A stretch of 44,648 nt of DNA, taken from NCBI RefSeq assembly GCF_023715525.1, contig NZ_JAMBOG010000024.1, positions 1 through 44,648 on the forward strand. Reading direction: 5' to 3'. Shown here one piece after another: positions 34,354 through 44,521 of this stretch. The notes beneath the pieces were generated by a model. It made no database searches, was not told the origin of the DNA, and saw only the letters and a program-made list of their open reading frames with translations. Source of the stretch: Kocuria rosea. GTDB lineage: Bacteria > Actinomycetota > Actinomycetes > Actinomycetales > Micrococcaceae. The translations under genes and the position numbers were made by a program. The stretch's first letter is position 1, and the number at the start of each line of letters is the position of its first letter.

Positions 34354-35799
34354 TCAGACGCCGGTGCGCTCGTAGGAGTCGATCGCCCCGGGGTGGCCCT
34401 CCATGAAGGCGTCGACCTGCCGGCGGTCGGCGCGCAGCTTCGGGTCGTTGCTCAGATAGTGCTTGGTCTCGCGGGCGACGAGGCCCGAGAGGATGAGCAG
34501 GCCGATGAGGTTGGGGATCGCCATCAGGCCGTTCATGACGTCGGCGAAGTTCCACACGACCGCCAGCGGGACGGTGCAGCCCACGTAGACGACCAGGGAG
34601 AACACCACGCGGTAGGGCATCACCGCGGCACGGCCGAAGAGCCGCTCCATGCACCGCTCGCCGTAGTAGGCCCAGCCGAGGATCGTGGAGTAGGCGAACA
34701 TCACGAGGCCGACGGTGACGACGACGTGCCCCCACTGGCCGGGCAGGCCGTGCGTGAACGCGTCACCGGTCATGGTCGCGGCGAACTCCCCGCCCTGCTC
34801 CCACACGCCGGTGGTGACGATGACCAGGCCGGTGCAGGAGACCACGATGATGGTGTCGATGAAGGTCTGGGTCATGGAGACCAGGCCCTGGCGGACCGGG
34901 TGGGTGGTCTGCGCGGCGGCGGCGGCGATGGCCGCGGAGCCCATGCCGGACTCGTTGGAGAAGATGCCGCGGGCCACGCCGTAGCGCACGGCCAGGGCCA
35001 GGGTGGAGCCGATGAACCCGCCCGTCGCGGCGGTGCCGGTGAACGCGTCCGTGAAGACGAGGACCAGCGCGGCGGGGATCTCCGTCACGTTGACGATGAG
35101 GATGTAGAGCGCCCCCAGGACGTAGAACAGGATCATGACCGGCACGAAGCCGGCGGTGACCTTGCCGATGGACTTGATCCCGCCCACGAGGACCACCAGG
35201 GTCAGGACCGTGAGCACGACGCCGGTGAGCCAGGTGGGGACGCTGAAGGAGCTCTCCAGGTTCGTGGCGATGGAGTTGCCCTGGGTCATGTTGCCGATCC
35301 CGAAGGCGGCCAGGGCCGCCGCGATCGCGAAGAACAGCGCCAGGAACTTCCCGAAGCCGTTGCGGATGCCGCGCTCGAGGTAGTACTGCGGGCCGCCCGA
35401 GATCTCGCCCTTGGCGTCCTTGGTGCGGAAGCGCACGGCCAGGAACGCCTCCGAGTACTTCGAGGCCATGCCGAACAGGCCGGTGACCCACATCCAGAAC
35501 AGGGCGCCGGGTCCGCCGATGGAGATCGCGGTGGCCACGCCCACGATGTTGCCGGTGCCCACGGTCGCCGCGAGCGCGGTGGTGAGGGCCTGGAACTGGG
35601 AGACGTCGCCCTCCTCGGCGCCCTCGTCCTTGCGGTCGAACAGGGCCAGGCGCAGGGCGGAGCCCAGCTTGCGGAACTGGACGCCGCCGAGGCGCACCGT
35701 CAGGTAGACGCCGGTGAGCAGCAGCAGGGGGATGAGGACGTAGGGCCCCCAGATGATGCCGCCCAGCGTGCCGAGGGCGGTCTCAATGGTCTCGAGCAT
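34354..35799 (-). CDS. Sodium:alanine symporter (AGCS family)
   Basis: This 481-residue permease has about eleven helices. ATVGTGNIVGVATAISIGGPGALFWMWVTG and MASKYSEAFLAVRFRTKDAKGEISGGPQYYLERG are the family signatures for sodium and amino-acid binding, and SNESGMGSAAIAAAAAQTTHPVRQG contains the later conserved motif. It imports alanine or glycine with Na+. ATG 35799 follows GGGAGA. I looked for a glycine riboswitch in the 184-base upstream gap and saw none. Confidence 0.95.
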   Translation of the reverse strand: MLETIETALGTLGGIIWGPYVLIPLLLLTGVYLTVRLGGVQFRKLGSALRLALFDRKDEGAEEGDVSQFQALTTALAATVGTGNIVGVATAISIGGPGALFWMWVTGLFGMASKYSEAFLAVRFRTKDAKGEISGGPQYYLERGIRNGFGKFLALFFAIAAALAAFGIGNMTQGNSIATNLESSFSVPTWLTGVVLTVLTLVVLVGGIKSIGKVTAGFVPVMILFYVLGALYILIVNVTEIPAALVLVFTDAFTGTAATGGFIGSTLALAVRYGVARGIFSNESGMGSAAIAAAAAQTTHPVRQGLVSMTQTFIDTIIVVSCTGLVIVTTGVWEQGGEFAATMTGDAFTHGLPGQWGHVVVTVGLVMFAYSTILGWAYYGERCMERLFGRAAVMPYRVVFSLVVYVGCTVPLAVVWNFADVMNGLMAIPNLIGLLILSGLVARETKHYLSNDPKLRADRRQVDAFMEGHPGAIDSYERTGV

Positions 35800-35983
35800 G
35801 TGGTCTCCCGTGGGTGTCGGGTGGATCGGGGAAGCGGGAACGGAACGGCTGTGATATCCGTCTCAGCCGCAGGCATTGAATCACACGTTGGGCCGTGCGC
35901 CGGACACCGGCCGGCCGGAACCCCCACATTCTGGTCCCGCGCCGTTTCCCGGCTGTTACGGCCGGACCCGGGACAATGGCCCC

Positions 35984-36592
35984 ATGAGACTCGCCGTGTA
36001 CACCGGGGCCTCCTTCGGCTCCGACCCCGCGTTCACCGAGGCCGCCCGGGCCTTCGCCACCACCCTCGCCCGCCGGGGCGTGGGCGTCGTCTACGGCGGC
36101 GGCCACGTGGGCCTGATGGGCGTCGTCGCCGACGCCGCGCTCGCCGCGGGCGGGGAGGTGATCGGGGTGATGCCGCAGTCCCTGGTCGACGACGAGACCG
36201 CCCACACGGGCCTGACCGAGCTGCGGGTCGTGCGGACGATGCACGAGCGCAAGGCGGAGATGGCCGCGCTCGCCGACGGGTTCGTCGCGCTGCCCGGCGG
36301 GCTGGGCACCCTCGAGGAGATCTTCGAGGCGTGGACCTGGCTCCAGGTCGGCGTGCACGCCAAGCCGGTCGGCTTCCTCAACGTCTCGGGGTACTGGACG
36401 CCGCTGCTGGAGGCGGTGGGCTCCATGGCCGCCGCGGGGCTGGTGCGCCCGCAGTACCGGGACGCCGCGGTGGTCGCCGAGGACGCCGACGGCATCCTCG
36501 CCCGGTTCGCGACCTGGGAGGCCCCGCGCCGGCGTTGGGCGGAGCCGCCCGTGCCCGGGGCCGCCTCCGGCGCCCGGGGCCCTAGGATGTAG
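35984..36592 (+). CDS. LOG-family nucleotide phosphoribohydrolase
   Basis: This 202-residue Rossmann-like protein opens with MRLAVYTGASFGSDPAF and contains VVYGGGHVGLMGVVADAAL and the diagnostic PGGLGTLEE (PGGxGTxxE) with R in MHERKAEM. The family cleaves cytokinin riboside 5'-monophosphates and related nucleotides, releasing the base, and is often misannotated as lysine decarboxylase. GACAAT (35972-35977) lies 6 bases before ATG. trmB follows after 4 bases. Confidence 0.92.
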   Translation: MRLAVYTGASFGSDPAFTEAARAFATTLARRGVGVVYGGGHVGLMGVVADAALAAGGEVIGVMPQSLVDDETAHTGLTELRVVRTMHERKAEMAALADGFVALPGGLGTLEEIFEAWTWLQVGVHAKPVGFLNVSGYWTPLLEAVGSMAAAGLVRPQYRDAAVVAEDADGILARFATWEAPRRRWAEPPVPGAASGARGPRM

Positions 36593-36596
36593 GGCG

Positions 36597-37424
36597 ATGA
36601 CCGAGCAGATCCCCTCCCCCGCCGAAGAACCCGCCGACGAGCCTGCGCAGGAACCCGCGCAGGCGCCCGTCCCGGGTGCCGTCCCCGAGGCGTTCCACCG
36701 CCAGCCGTACTCCTTCGTCCGCCGCGGCGACCGCCTCACCGCCCGCCGGCAGAAGGCCTGGGACGACTGGGCCCCCACCCGTGTGCTGGACGTGCCGCGG
36801 GTGCGCACGGACACGTCGGTGCACCCGGACCACGACTTCGACGCCGCGGCGGCCTTCGGTCGCGAGGCACCCCTGGTGGTGGAGGTCGGCTCCGGGCTGG
36901 GCGAGGCGATCGTGGCCGCCGCCGCCGCGCACCCCGAGCGCGACTTCCTGGCCGTCGAGGTGTACAAGCCCGGCATCGCGGACCTGCTGCTCAAGGCCGG
37001 GCAGGCCGGCGTGGACAACGTCCGGGTGGTGCAGGCCAACGCCCCGGAGGTCCTGGAGCACCTGCTCGGGCCGGCCTCGGTGGAGGAGCTGTGGGTGTTC
37101 TTCCCGGACCCCTGGCACAAGACGCGCCACCACAAGCGCCGGCTCGTCTCGCCCGCGTTCGCGGAGCTCGCCGCCCGCGTGCTGCGCCCGGGCGGGCTGT
37201 GGCGGCTGGCCACCGACTGGCAGGAGTACGCCGTGGTGATGCGGGAGGTCCTCGACGCCTCCCCCCGCTTCGAGAACCTCCACCCGGGGCCGCTCGCCGA
37301 CGACGAGCACCCCGACGTGGGCTGGGCCCCGCGCTGGGAGGGCCGGGTCCTGACCAGCTTCGAGCGCAAGGCGCAGGAGGCCGGCCGGATCCCGCGGGAC
37401 CTCACCTACCGCCGCCTGCCGTGA
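36597..37424 (+). CDS. trmB: tRNA (guanine-N7-)-methyltransferase (TrmB)
   Basis: This 275-residue SAM-dependent enzyme modifies G46 of tRNA. A Pro/Glu/Ala-rich N-terminal stretch of about 30 residues precedes the domain. The SAM loop is VVEVGSGLGEAIV, followed by the acidic FLAVEVYKPG, and the signature FFPDPWHKTRHHKRRLV contains the catalytic Asp and tRNA-binding basic residues. TAGGAT (36583-36588) lies 8 bases before the ATG even though the LOG gene ends only 4 bases upstream, so an internal promoter is possible. Confidence 0.95.
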   Translation: MTEQIPSPAEEPADEPAQEPAQAPVPGAVPEAFHRQPYSFVRRGDRLTARRQKAWDDWAPTRVLDVPRVRTDTSVHPDHDFDAAAAFGREAPLVVEVGSGLGEAIVAAAAAHPERDFLAVEVYKPGIADLLLKAGQAGVDNVRVVQANAPEVLEHLLGPASVEELWVFFPDPWHKTRHHKRRLVSPAFAELAARVLRPGGLWRLATDWQEYAVVMREVLDASPRFENLHPGPLADDEHPDVGWAPRWEGRVLTSFERKAQEAGRIPRDLTYRRLP

Positions 37425-37440
37425 GCGCCGCGGCACCGGA

Positions 37441-37466
37441 GGGGGACGGCTTCGCCGCCGTCCCCC
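37441..37466. terminator. Hairpin between trmB and hspR
   Basis: GGGGGACGGC pairs perfectly with GCCGTCCCCC over a 6-base loop, 17 bases after trmB. It lies between convergent genes and can serve both. Confidence 0.75.
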
Positions 37467-37545
37467 CAGCTGCTCCCCGCGCGGAGGCCCGGCGCGGGGG
37501 TCTGCGCGGCGTGCCTCCCAGCCCGGGCCGCCAGGCCCGGTCCTC

Positions 37546-37995
37546 TCAGCGCTCCTGCCGGCGCTCCGGCAGCGGGGGCCGGTAGAGCACGACGGCCTGG
37601 GAGACCTTGCGGGCGCGCGGGCGCGAGCCGCGGGCCATCCGCACGATGTCCCCCCCGACGCCGGCGGCGAAGATCCGGGAGGACTCCTCGGCCCGCTCGC
37701 GGGACTCCTCCAGCTCCTGGCTCAGCTCCGCGACCCTCGCCTGCAGCGCCGCGACCTGGTTCTCGAGCTGCAGGATCCGCCGGATGCCCTCGAGGGACAC
37801 GCCCTGCTGGGAGAGCACCTGGATCTGCTGCAGCTTCTCGATGTCCCGCTGCGAGTAGCGGCGGGCCCTCCCCGGCGCCCGGGACGGCTTGACGAGGCCG
37901 AGCCGGTCGTACTGGCGCAGGGTCTGCGGGTGCATCTCGGCGATCTCCGCGGCCACGGAGATCACGAACAGCGGCTGGTCGGCGTCGAGGGCCAT
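37546..37995 (-). CDS. hspR: HspR heat-shock repressor (MerR family)
   Basis: This 149-residue DNA-binding protein has a MerR helix-turn-helix (FVISVAAEIAEMHPQTLRQYDRLGLVKPSR), a wing (GRARRYSQRDIEKLQQI) and a long coiled-coil (about 80-115) for dimerisation. HspR binds HAIR boxes with DnaK as co-repressor, forming a feedback loop. HAIR boxes are present before dnaK and clpB here. It is the last gene of dnaK-grpE-dnaJ-hspR, starting 1 base after dnaJ. Confidence 0.96.
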   Translation of the reverse strand: MALDADQPLFVISVAAEIAEMHPQTLRQYDRLGLVKPSRAPGRARRYSQRDIEKLQQIQVLSQQGVSLEGIRRILQLENQVAALQARVAELSQELEESRERAEESSRIFAAGVGGDIVRMARGSRPRARKVSQAVVLYRPPLPERRQER

Positions 37996-37996
37996 C

Positions 37997-39004
37997 TCAG
38001 ACCCTGGCCTTCCGCGCCAGCTCCACCCGCGGGTCCTCGCCCGCGGTCGCCTCGGCGAACGCCCGGACGGCGGCGCGGGCCGGCTCGTCTAGCTCGGCCG
38101 GCACGTGCACCTCGACGGTGACGATCATGTTGCCCGTGCCCTTGGCGGTGGCGAAGCCGCGGCCCTTCACGCGGAAGCGCCGGCCCGACGACGTGCCCGC
38201 GGGCACCTTGAGCTTCACGGCCGCGCCGTCCAGCGTGGGCACCTCGATGGTCGCGCCCAGGGCGGCCTCCGGGAACGTGATCGGCACGGTGAGCTCGACG
38301 TCGTCCGCGCCCTCCACGCGCGTGAAGACCGGGTGGGGGCTCACGTGCACCGTGACGTAGAGGTCACCGGGCCCGCCGGGGCCGGAGTGGCCCTTGCCGG
38401 CGAGCTTGAGCTTCTGCCCGTCGCGCACGCCGCGCGGCACGCGCACCGTGGTCTCCTGGCCGTTGCCGCGGCGCAGCTTGACCGTGGTGCCCTGGACCGC
38501 GGAGCGGAACGGGATGGTGGTCTCCGTGCGGATGTCCTCGCCGCGGGCCGGCGGGGCCTGGTAGCCGCCCGGGGCGCCGTAACCGCCGGCGCCCCCGAAC
38601 TGCGTGAACAGGTCCTCGAAGCCGCCGCCGCCCCCGAAGCCGCCGCCGGGGGTGCTGTAGGTGGTGCGGCGGCGTCCGCCGCCGCCGCTGAAGAGGTCGC
38701 CGAAGAGGTCCTCGAAGTTCGCGGACCCGCCGCCGCCACCGGGGCCGCCCGCGGTGAAGCGGGCGCCGGAGCCCATGGCGCGGATCGCGTCGTACTGCTT
38801 GCGCTCCTCGGGGTCGGAGAGCACGGAGTTCGCCTCCGTGATGTCCTTGAACCTCTTCTCGGCCTCCGCGTCGCCCTGGTTCTGGTCCGGGTGGTACTGG
38901 CGGGCGAGCTTGCGGTACGCCTTCTTGATGTCGGCGTCGGACGCGTCCTTGGAGACGCCGAGAATGCTGTAGAAGTCCTTGTCGATCCAGTCCTGGCTGG
39001 CCAT
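37997..39004 (-). CDS. dnaJ: DnaJ co-chaperone without zinc finger
   Basis: This 335-residue protein has a J domain (DFYSILGVSKDASDADIKKAYRKLARQYHPDQN, with HPD), a long Gly/Phe region (about 85-165) and C-terminal substrate domains. No cysteines and no CxxCxGxG repeats occur, so it is a type II (CbpA-like) J protein, common in the actinobacterial dnaK operon alongside a separate zinc-finger DnaJ elsewhere. AAAGGAGG precedes ATG 39004. It delivers unfolded clients to DnaK. Confidence 0.95.
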   Translation of the reverse strand: MASQDWIDKDFYSILGVSKDASDADIKKAYRKLARQYHPDQNQGDAEAEKRFKDITEANSVLSDPEERKQYDAIRAMGSGARFTAGGPGGGGGSANFEDLFGDLFSGGGGRRRTTYSTPGGGFGGGGGFEDLFTQFGGAGGYGAPGGYQAPPARGEDIRTETTIPFRSAVQGTTVKLRRGNGQETTVRVPRGVRDGQKLKLAGKGHSGPGGPGDLYVTVHVSPHPVFTRVEGADDVELTVPITFPEAALGATIEVPTLDGAAVKLKVPAGTSSGRRFRVKGRGFATAKGTGNMIVTVEVHVPAELDEPARAAVRAFAEATAGEDPRVELARKARV

Positions 39005-39085
39005 GACGCCTCCTTTCTGGTGGGCCGGTCGGGGGCCCTGTGGACAGAGCCCGGACGGGAGTCCTGGGGTGGGTGCCGGGACGGC

Positions 39086-39115
39086 GAGGGGAGGCCCGCT
39101 GCCGGACCTCCCCTC
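39086..39115 (-). terminator. Hairpin between grpE and dnaJ
   Basis: GAGGGGAGG (39086-39094) pairs with CCTCCCCTC (39107-39115) across a 12-base loop in the 140-base gap inside the operon. It may attenuate transcription or protect an mRNA end, so that dnaJ and hspR are made at lower levels. That effect is inferred. Confidence 0.45.
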
Positions 39116-39144
39116 CCGTCGCCCGGATCAGGCCGTGCCCGGCC

Positions 39145-41719
<2,575 letters not shown>

Positions 41720-41750
41720 TCTGTCACATGAGCGCCGATTGTCAACCTAA

Positions 41751-41771
41751 GTTGAGTCGGGTCCGCTCAAT
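41751..41771. promoter_or_regulatory. HAIR box 2 upstream of dnaK
   Basis: GTTGAGT-N7-GCTCAAT is a weaker match (11 of 14), 31 bases beyond box 1. Paired HAIR boxes around the promoter are known for actinobacterial dnaK operons. Confidence 0.75.
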
Positions 41772-41841
41772 TCAGGGGTCCGTCCCCGTCGACGGCCCCC
41801 GCTCTTCCCGACGGCGCGCGGCCCGGCTTACAATGCCCGCT

Positions 41842-41927
41842 ATGTATCCGATCGCACCCGTGCGCGTGGACGGCCCCCGACGTCCGCGCGCGGTCGCCGC
41901 CCGCCCCCGGGGACGCGACCGCAGGTG
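41842..41927 (+). CDS. Possible leaderless 28-residue leader ORF
   Basis: TACAAT (41829-41834) is 7 bases before ATG 41842. The frame encodes 28 residues starting MYPIAPVRVDGP, Arg/Pro-rich after that, and stops with TGA overlapping the GTG of the kinase gene (GTGA). The arrangement looks like a coupled upstream ORF, but the peptide itself has no recognised features. The other reading is a plain 5' leader for the kinase gene. Confidence 0.4.
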
Positions 41928-42518
41928 ATCGACGTCGACCTCCAGCTGGACCCGGCGCTCGCCGCGTCCAACGCCGCAGGCATCGACCTGGCCCGCCTGC
42001 TCCCCAGCCCGAGCCGCCGCCCCTATCTCGTCGGCCTCGACGGCCGCTCGGGCGCCGGCAAGACCACCCTCGCCGAGCAGCTGTGCACGGTGCTGCGGCC
42101 CGTCCGGGACGTCACCGTCTTCCACCTGGAGGACCTCTACCCCGGCTGGGACGGGCTCGAGGCCGGGACCCGCGCCTACGTCGAGACCGTCCTGGCCCCG
42201 CTGCGGGAGGGCCGCGACGCCGAGTGGACGGCCTGGGACTGGATGACCGGCACCCCCGGCACCCCGCGGCTGACCCGCGTGGCCGAGGTCGTGGTGCTCG
42301 AGGGCGTGGGCGCCTGCAGCGCCGCGGCCCGCGAGCTGCTGGACGTCTCGGTGTGGGTGGAGCTGCCCACGGCCCTGCGCTACGACCGGGCCCTGAGCCG
42401 GGACGGCCACTACTACGCCAAGCACTGGGACCGGTGGGCGGCCCAGGAGGAGGCCTACCTCGCGGAGGACCCCGTGTGGGACCGGGTCGACATCCTGCAC
42501 CCGGGCCCCGTGAGCTGA
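41925..42518 (+). CDS. P-loop kinase, uridine-kinase-like
   Basis: This 197-residue cytoplasmic protein has Walker A GRSGAGKTT near residue 42, then VFHLEDLYPGWDGL (a substrate-binding Asp/Tyr pattern like uridine kinase) and VVVLEGVGACS for the second acidic strand. HYYAKHWDRWAAQEEAY near the end resembles the lid of nucleoside kinases. The substrate is unknown. GTG 41925 is the start. pabC follows 28 bases later and is probably co-transcribed. Confidence 0.82.
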   Translation: MIDVDLQLDPALAASNAAGIDLARLLPSPSRRPYLVGLDGRSGAGKTTLAEQLCTVLRPVRDVTVFHLEDLYPGWDGLEAGTRAYVETVLAPLREGRDAEWTAWDWMTGTPGTPRLTRVAEVVVLEGVGACSAAARELLDVSVWVELPTALRYDRALSRDGHYYAKHWDRWAAQEEAYLAEDPVWDRVDILHPGPVS

Positions 42519-42546
42519 ACGACCGGACGCACCGACAGGAGAGCCC

Positions 42547-43440
42547 GTGACCAGCACCGTCGTCGTCCTCGACGCCGCCCGCCCCGAGGGGGCCCTGGTC
42601 GACCCGGCCGTCCCGCTCGTGCGGATCGACGACCAGGGCCTCACCCGCGGGGACGGGGTGTTCGAGACCATGCGCGCCGTCGACGGTCGGGTGCAGAAGT
42701 TCGAGGCCCACTACCAGCGCCTGACCGCCTCCGCCCGGCTGGCGCAGCTGCCGGTGCCGGACGCGGCGGTGTACCGGGCGGCGGCCGGGCTGGCCCTCGC
42801 CCACGCCGCCCCCGGCGGGGAGGGCGGTCTCGGCGCGGAGCACAGCGTGAAGATCGTGGTCAGCCGCGGCACCCCCGAGGACGGCCCCTGGTCGTGGATC
42901 GCGGTGACCCCCGTGCCGGAGTCCACGTTCCGTCAGCGCCGCGAGGGCGTCGACGCGGTCCTGCTGCCGCGTGGGCACGACCCCGCCCAGGACGCCGGGT
43001 ACCCGTGGCTGCTGCCCGGCGCCAAGACCCTCTCCTACGCCGTCAACATGGCCGCCCTGCGCCACGCCCGCTCGCTCGGGGCGGACGAGGCGGTCTTCAC
43101 CGCGGAGGACCGGCGGGTGCTGGAGGGGGCGACGTCCTCGGTGATCTGCGCCCGCGTGCGCGAGGGCGCGCGCACGCTCGTGACGCCCGAGCCCTCGCAC
43201 GGGATCCTCCCCGGGACCACCCAGGCCAAGATCTTCGCGGCCGCCCGCCGGGACGGCTGGGAGCTCGGCTACGGGCCGCTGTACCCCGCGGACCTCATGA
43301 CGGCGGACGCCGTGTGGCTCGTCTCCAGCGTGCGCCTGGCCGTGCCGGTGCGCCGGCTCGACGCGCAGCCGCTGCCGGTGGACCCGCAGCTCACCCGCCT
43401 GGTCACCGCCTGGGTCACCGGGGACGCCCCGGCCAGCTGA
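42547..43440 (+). CDS. pabC: Aminodeoxychorismate lyase-like class IV aminotransferase
   Basis: This 297-residue PLP enzyme shows DDQGLTRGDGVFETMRAVDGRVQKFEAHYQRL, the standard class IV start, and GAKTLSYAVNMAALRHARSLGADEAVF with the PLP Lys and the aminodeoxychorismate-lyase TLSY motif. EGATSSVICA and PSHGILPGTTQAK follow. It most likely makes p-aminobenzoate for folate. D-amino-acid or branched-chain aminotransferase activity cannot be excluded. GTG 42547 follows AGGAG. The IS element begins 9 bases after the stop. Confidence 0.88.
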   Translation: MTSTVVVLDAARPEGALVDPAVPLVRIDDQGLTRGDGVFETMRAVDGRVQKFEAHYQRLTASARLAQLPVPDAAVYRAAAGLALAHAAPGGEGGLGAEHSVKIVVSRGTPEDGPWSWIAVTPVPESTFRQRREGVDAVLLPRGHDPAQDAGYPWLLPGAKTLSYAVNMAALRHARSLGADEAVFTAEDRRVLEGATSSVICARVREGARTLVTPEPSHGILPGTTQAKIFAAARRDGWELGYGPLYPADLMTADAVWLVSSVRLAVPVRRLDAQPLPVDPQLTRLVTAWVTGDAPAS

Positions 43441-43449
43441 GGGCCTAGG

Positions 43450-44515
43450 TGTAGTTCCCAGGGAGGTTGTGATCAGCGTGGCGTGAGCACATGAGGCGAG
43501 GACCTCCGGTATCGAAGGGGTTACCACACCTTCCTCGACCCACCGGAGGTCCTCGTGACTCACCCTAATGCCCCGTTGACCCCCACCGGCCGGCTGCGGC
43601 TGGCCCGTACGATCGTCGAGGACGGATGGACGGTGCGCCGGGCCGCTGAACGCTTCCAGTGCGCCCCGGCCACCGCCGCCAAATGGGCCGCCCGCTACCG
43701 GGCCGGGGAACCCATGACCGACCGCTCCTCCCGCCCGCACACCAGCCCCCGGCAGACACCCCGTCGGGTCGAGCGGCGGATCCTGGCCCTGCGGGTCACC
43801 CGCCGGTGGGGCCCGCACCGGATCGGTTACCACCTGGGCCTGGCCCACTCCACGGTCGGGCAGGTGCTGGCCCGCCACCGGGCGCCGCTGTTGGCTCACC
43901 TGGACCAGGTCACCGGCCTGCCGGTGCGCCGGCCGGCGGTGGTGCGCTACGAGCACGAGAAGCCCGGGGACCTGGTGCACGTGGATGTGAAGAAACTCGG
44001 GCGGATCCCCAACGGTGGCGGGCACCGGGTGCTGGGCCGGGAGGCGGGGCGGAAGAACAATCCGCGCACCGGGCTGGGGTATGCGTTCTTGCACCACGCC
44101 GTGGATGACCACTCGCGGCTGGCGTACTCGGAAATCCTCGCCGATGAGCGCAAGGAGACCGCCGCGGGCTTCTGGACCCGCGCCAGCGCGTTCTTCGCCG
44201 GTCACGGGATCACCGTGGCGAGGGTGCTCACTGACAACGGTGCCTGCTACCGCTCTCACGACTTCCGGAACGCGCTGGGGCCAGCGGTGGCGCACAAACG
44301 CACCCGCCCCTATCGGCCCCAGACCAACGGCAAGGTCGAGCGGTTCAACCGCACCCTGGCCGCCGAGTGGGCCTATGCCCGGCCCTACAGTTCAGAACAG
44401 GCCCGGGCGGCCGCCTACCCGGACTGGGTGCATCACTACAATCACCACCGACCCCACACCGGCATCGGAGGCCTCGTCCCCGCAGCCCGCGTTCACAACC
44501 TCCCTGGGAAATACA
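43450..44515 (+). mobile_element. Complete IS481-family insertion sequence
   Basis: The element is 1066 bp and begins TGTAGTTCCCAGG and ends ...CCTGGGAAATACA. Its inverted repeats match over about 25 bases with one or two mismatches (left 43450-43474, right 44491-44515). It carries one transposase gene and an internal hairpin just before it. Intact ends, target duplication and an open frame suggest recent insertion downstream of pabC. Confidence 0.92.
43497..43555 (+). promoter_or_regulatory. Hairpin hiding the transposase ribosome site
   Basis: CGAGGACCTCCGGT (43497-43510) is perfectly complementary to 43542-43555, which contains the GGAGG ribosome site and the first base of the GTG start. 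Read-through RNA entering from pabC would fold and block translation, while a transcript starting inside the loop would not. Function is inferred by analogy with other IS elements. Confidence 0.6.
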
Positions 44516-44520
44516 CCTAG
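43555..44520 (+). CDS. IS481-family DDE transposase
   Basis: This 321-residue protein has an N-terminal helix-turn-helix (WTVRRAAERFQCAPATAAKWAARYR) and an rve-type catalytic domain with D144 (HVDVKKLGRIPNGGGHR), D227 (VLTDNGACYRS) and E262 (NGKVERFNRT). The start is GTG 43555, with GGAGG 4 bases upstream. The TAG stop (44518-44520) lies outside the IS, inside the duplicated CCTAGG target, so the reading frame is closed by host DNA. Confidence 0.95.
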   Translation: MTHPNAPLTPTGRLRLARTIVEDGWTVRRAAERFQCAPATAAKWAARYRAGEPMTDRSSRPHTSPRQTPRRVERRILALRVTRRWGPHRIGYHLGLAHSTVGQVLARHRAPLLAHLDQVTGLPVRRPAVVRYEHEKPGDLVHVDVKKLGRIPNGGGHRVLGREAGRKNNPRTGLGYAFLHHAVDDHSRLAYSEILADERKETAAGFWTRASAFFAGHGITVARVLTDNGACYRSHDFRNALGPAVAHKRTRPYRPQTNGKVERFNRTLAAEWAYARPYSSEQARAAAYPDWVHHYNHHRPHTGIGGLVPAARVHNLPGKYT

Positions 44521-44521
44521 G

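Larger units (their letters stand above)
43444..44521. repeat. 6-bp target duplication CCTAGG flanking the IS
   Basis: CCTAGG occurs at 43444-43449 and 44516-44521, exactly abutting the TGT...ACA ends of the IS. It fits the NCTAGN target known for IS481. Confidence 0.9.

Noticed and set aside
35800-35983. Glycine riboswitch before the AGCS symporter gene
   Set aside because: I looked for paired aptamer landmarks on the minus strand and found none.
41728-41928. 66-codon extension of the leader ORF from ATG 41728
   Set aside because: It would start inside the dnaK HAIR promoter region. The TACAAT box supports a start only at 41842.
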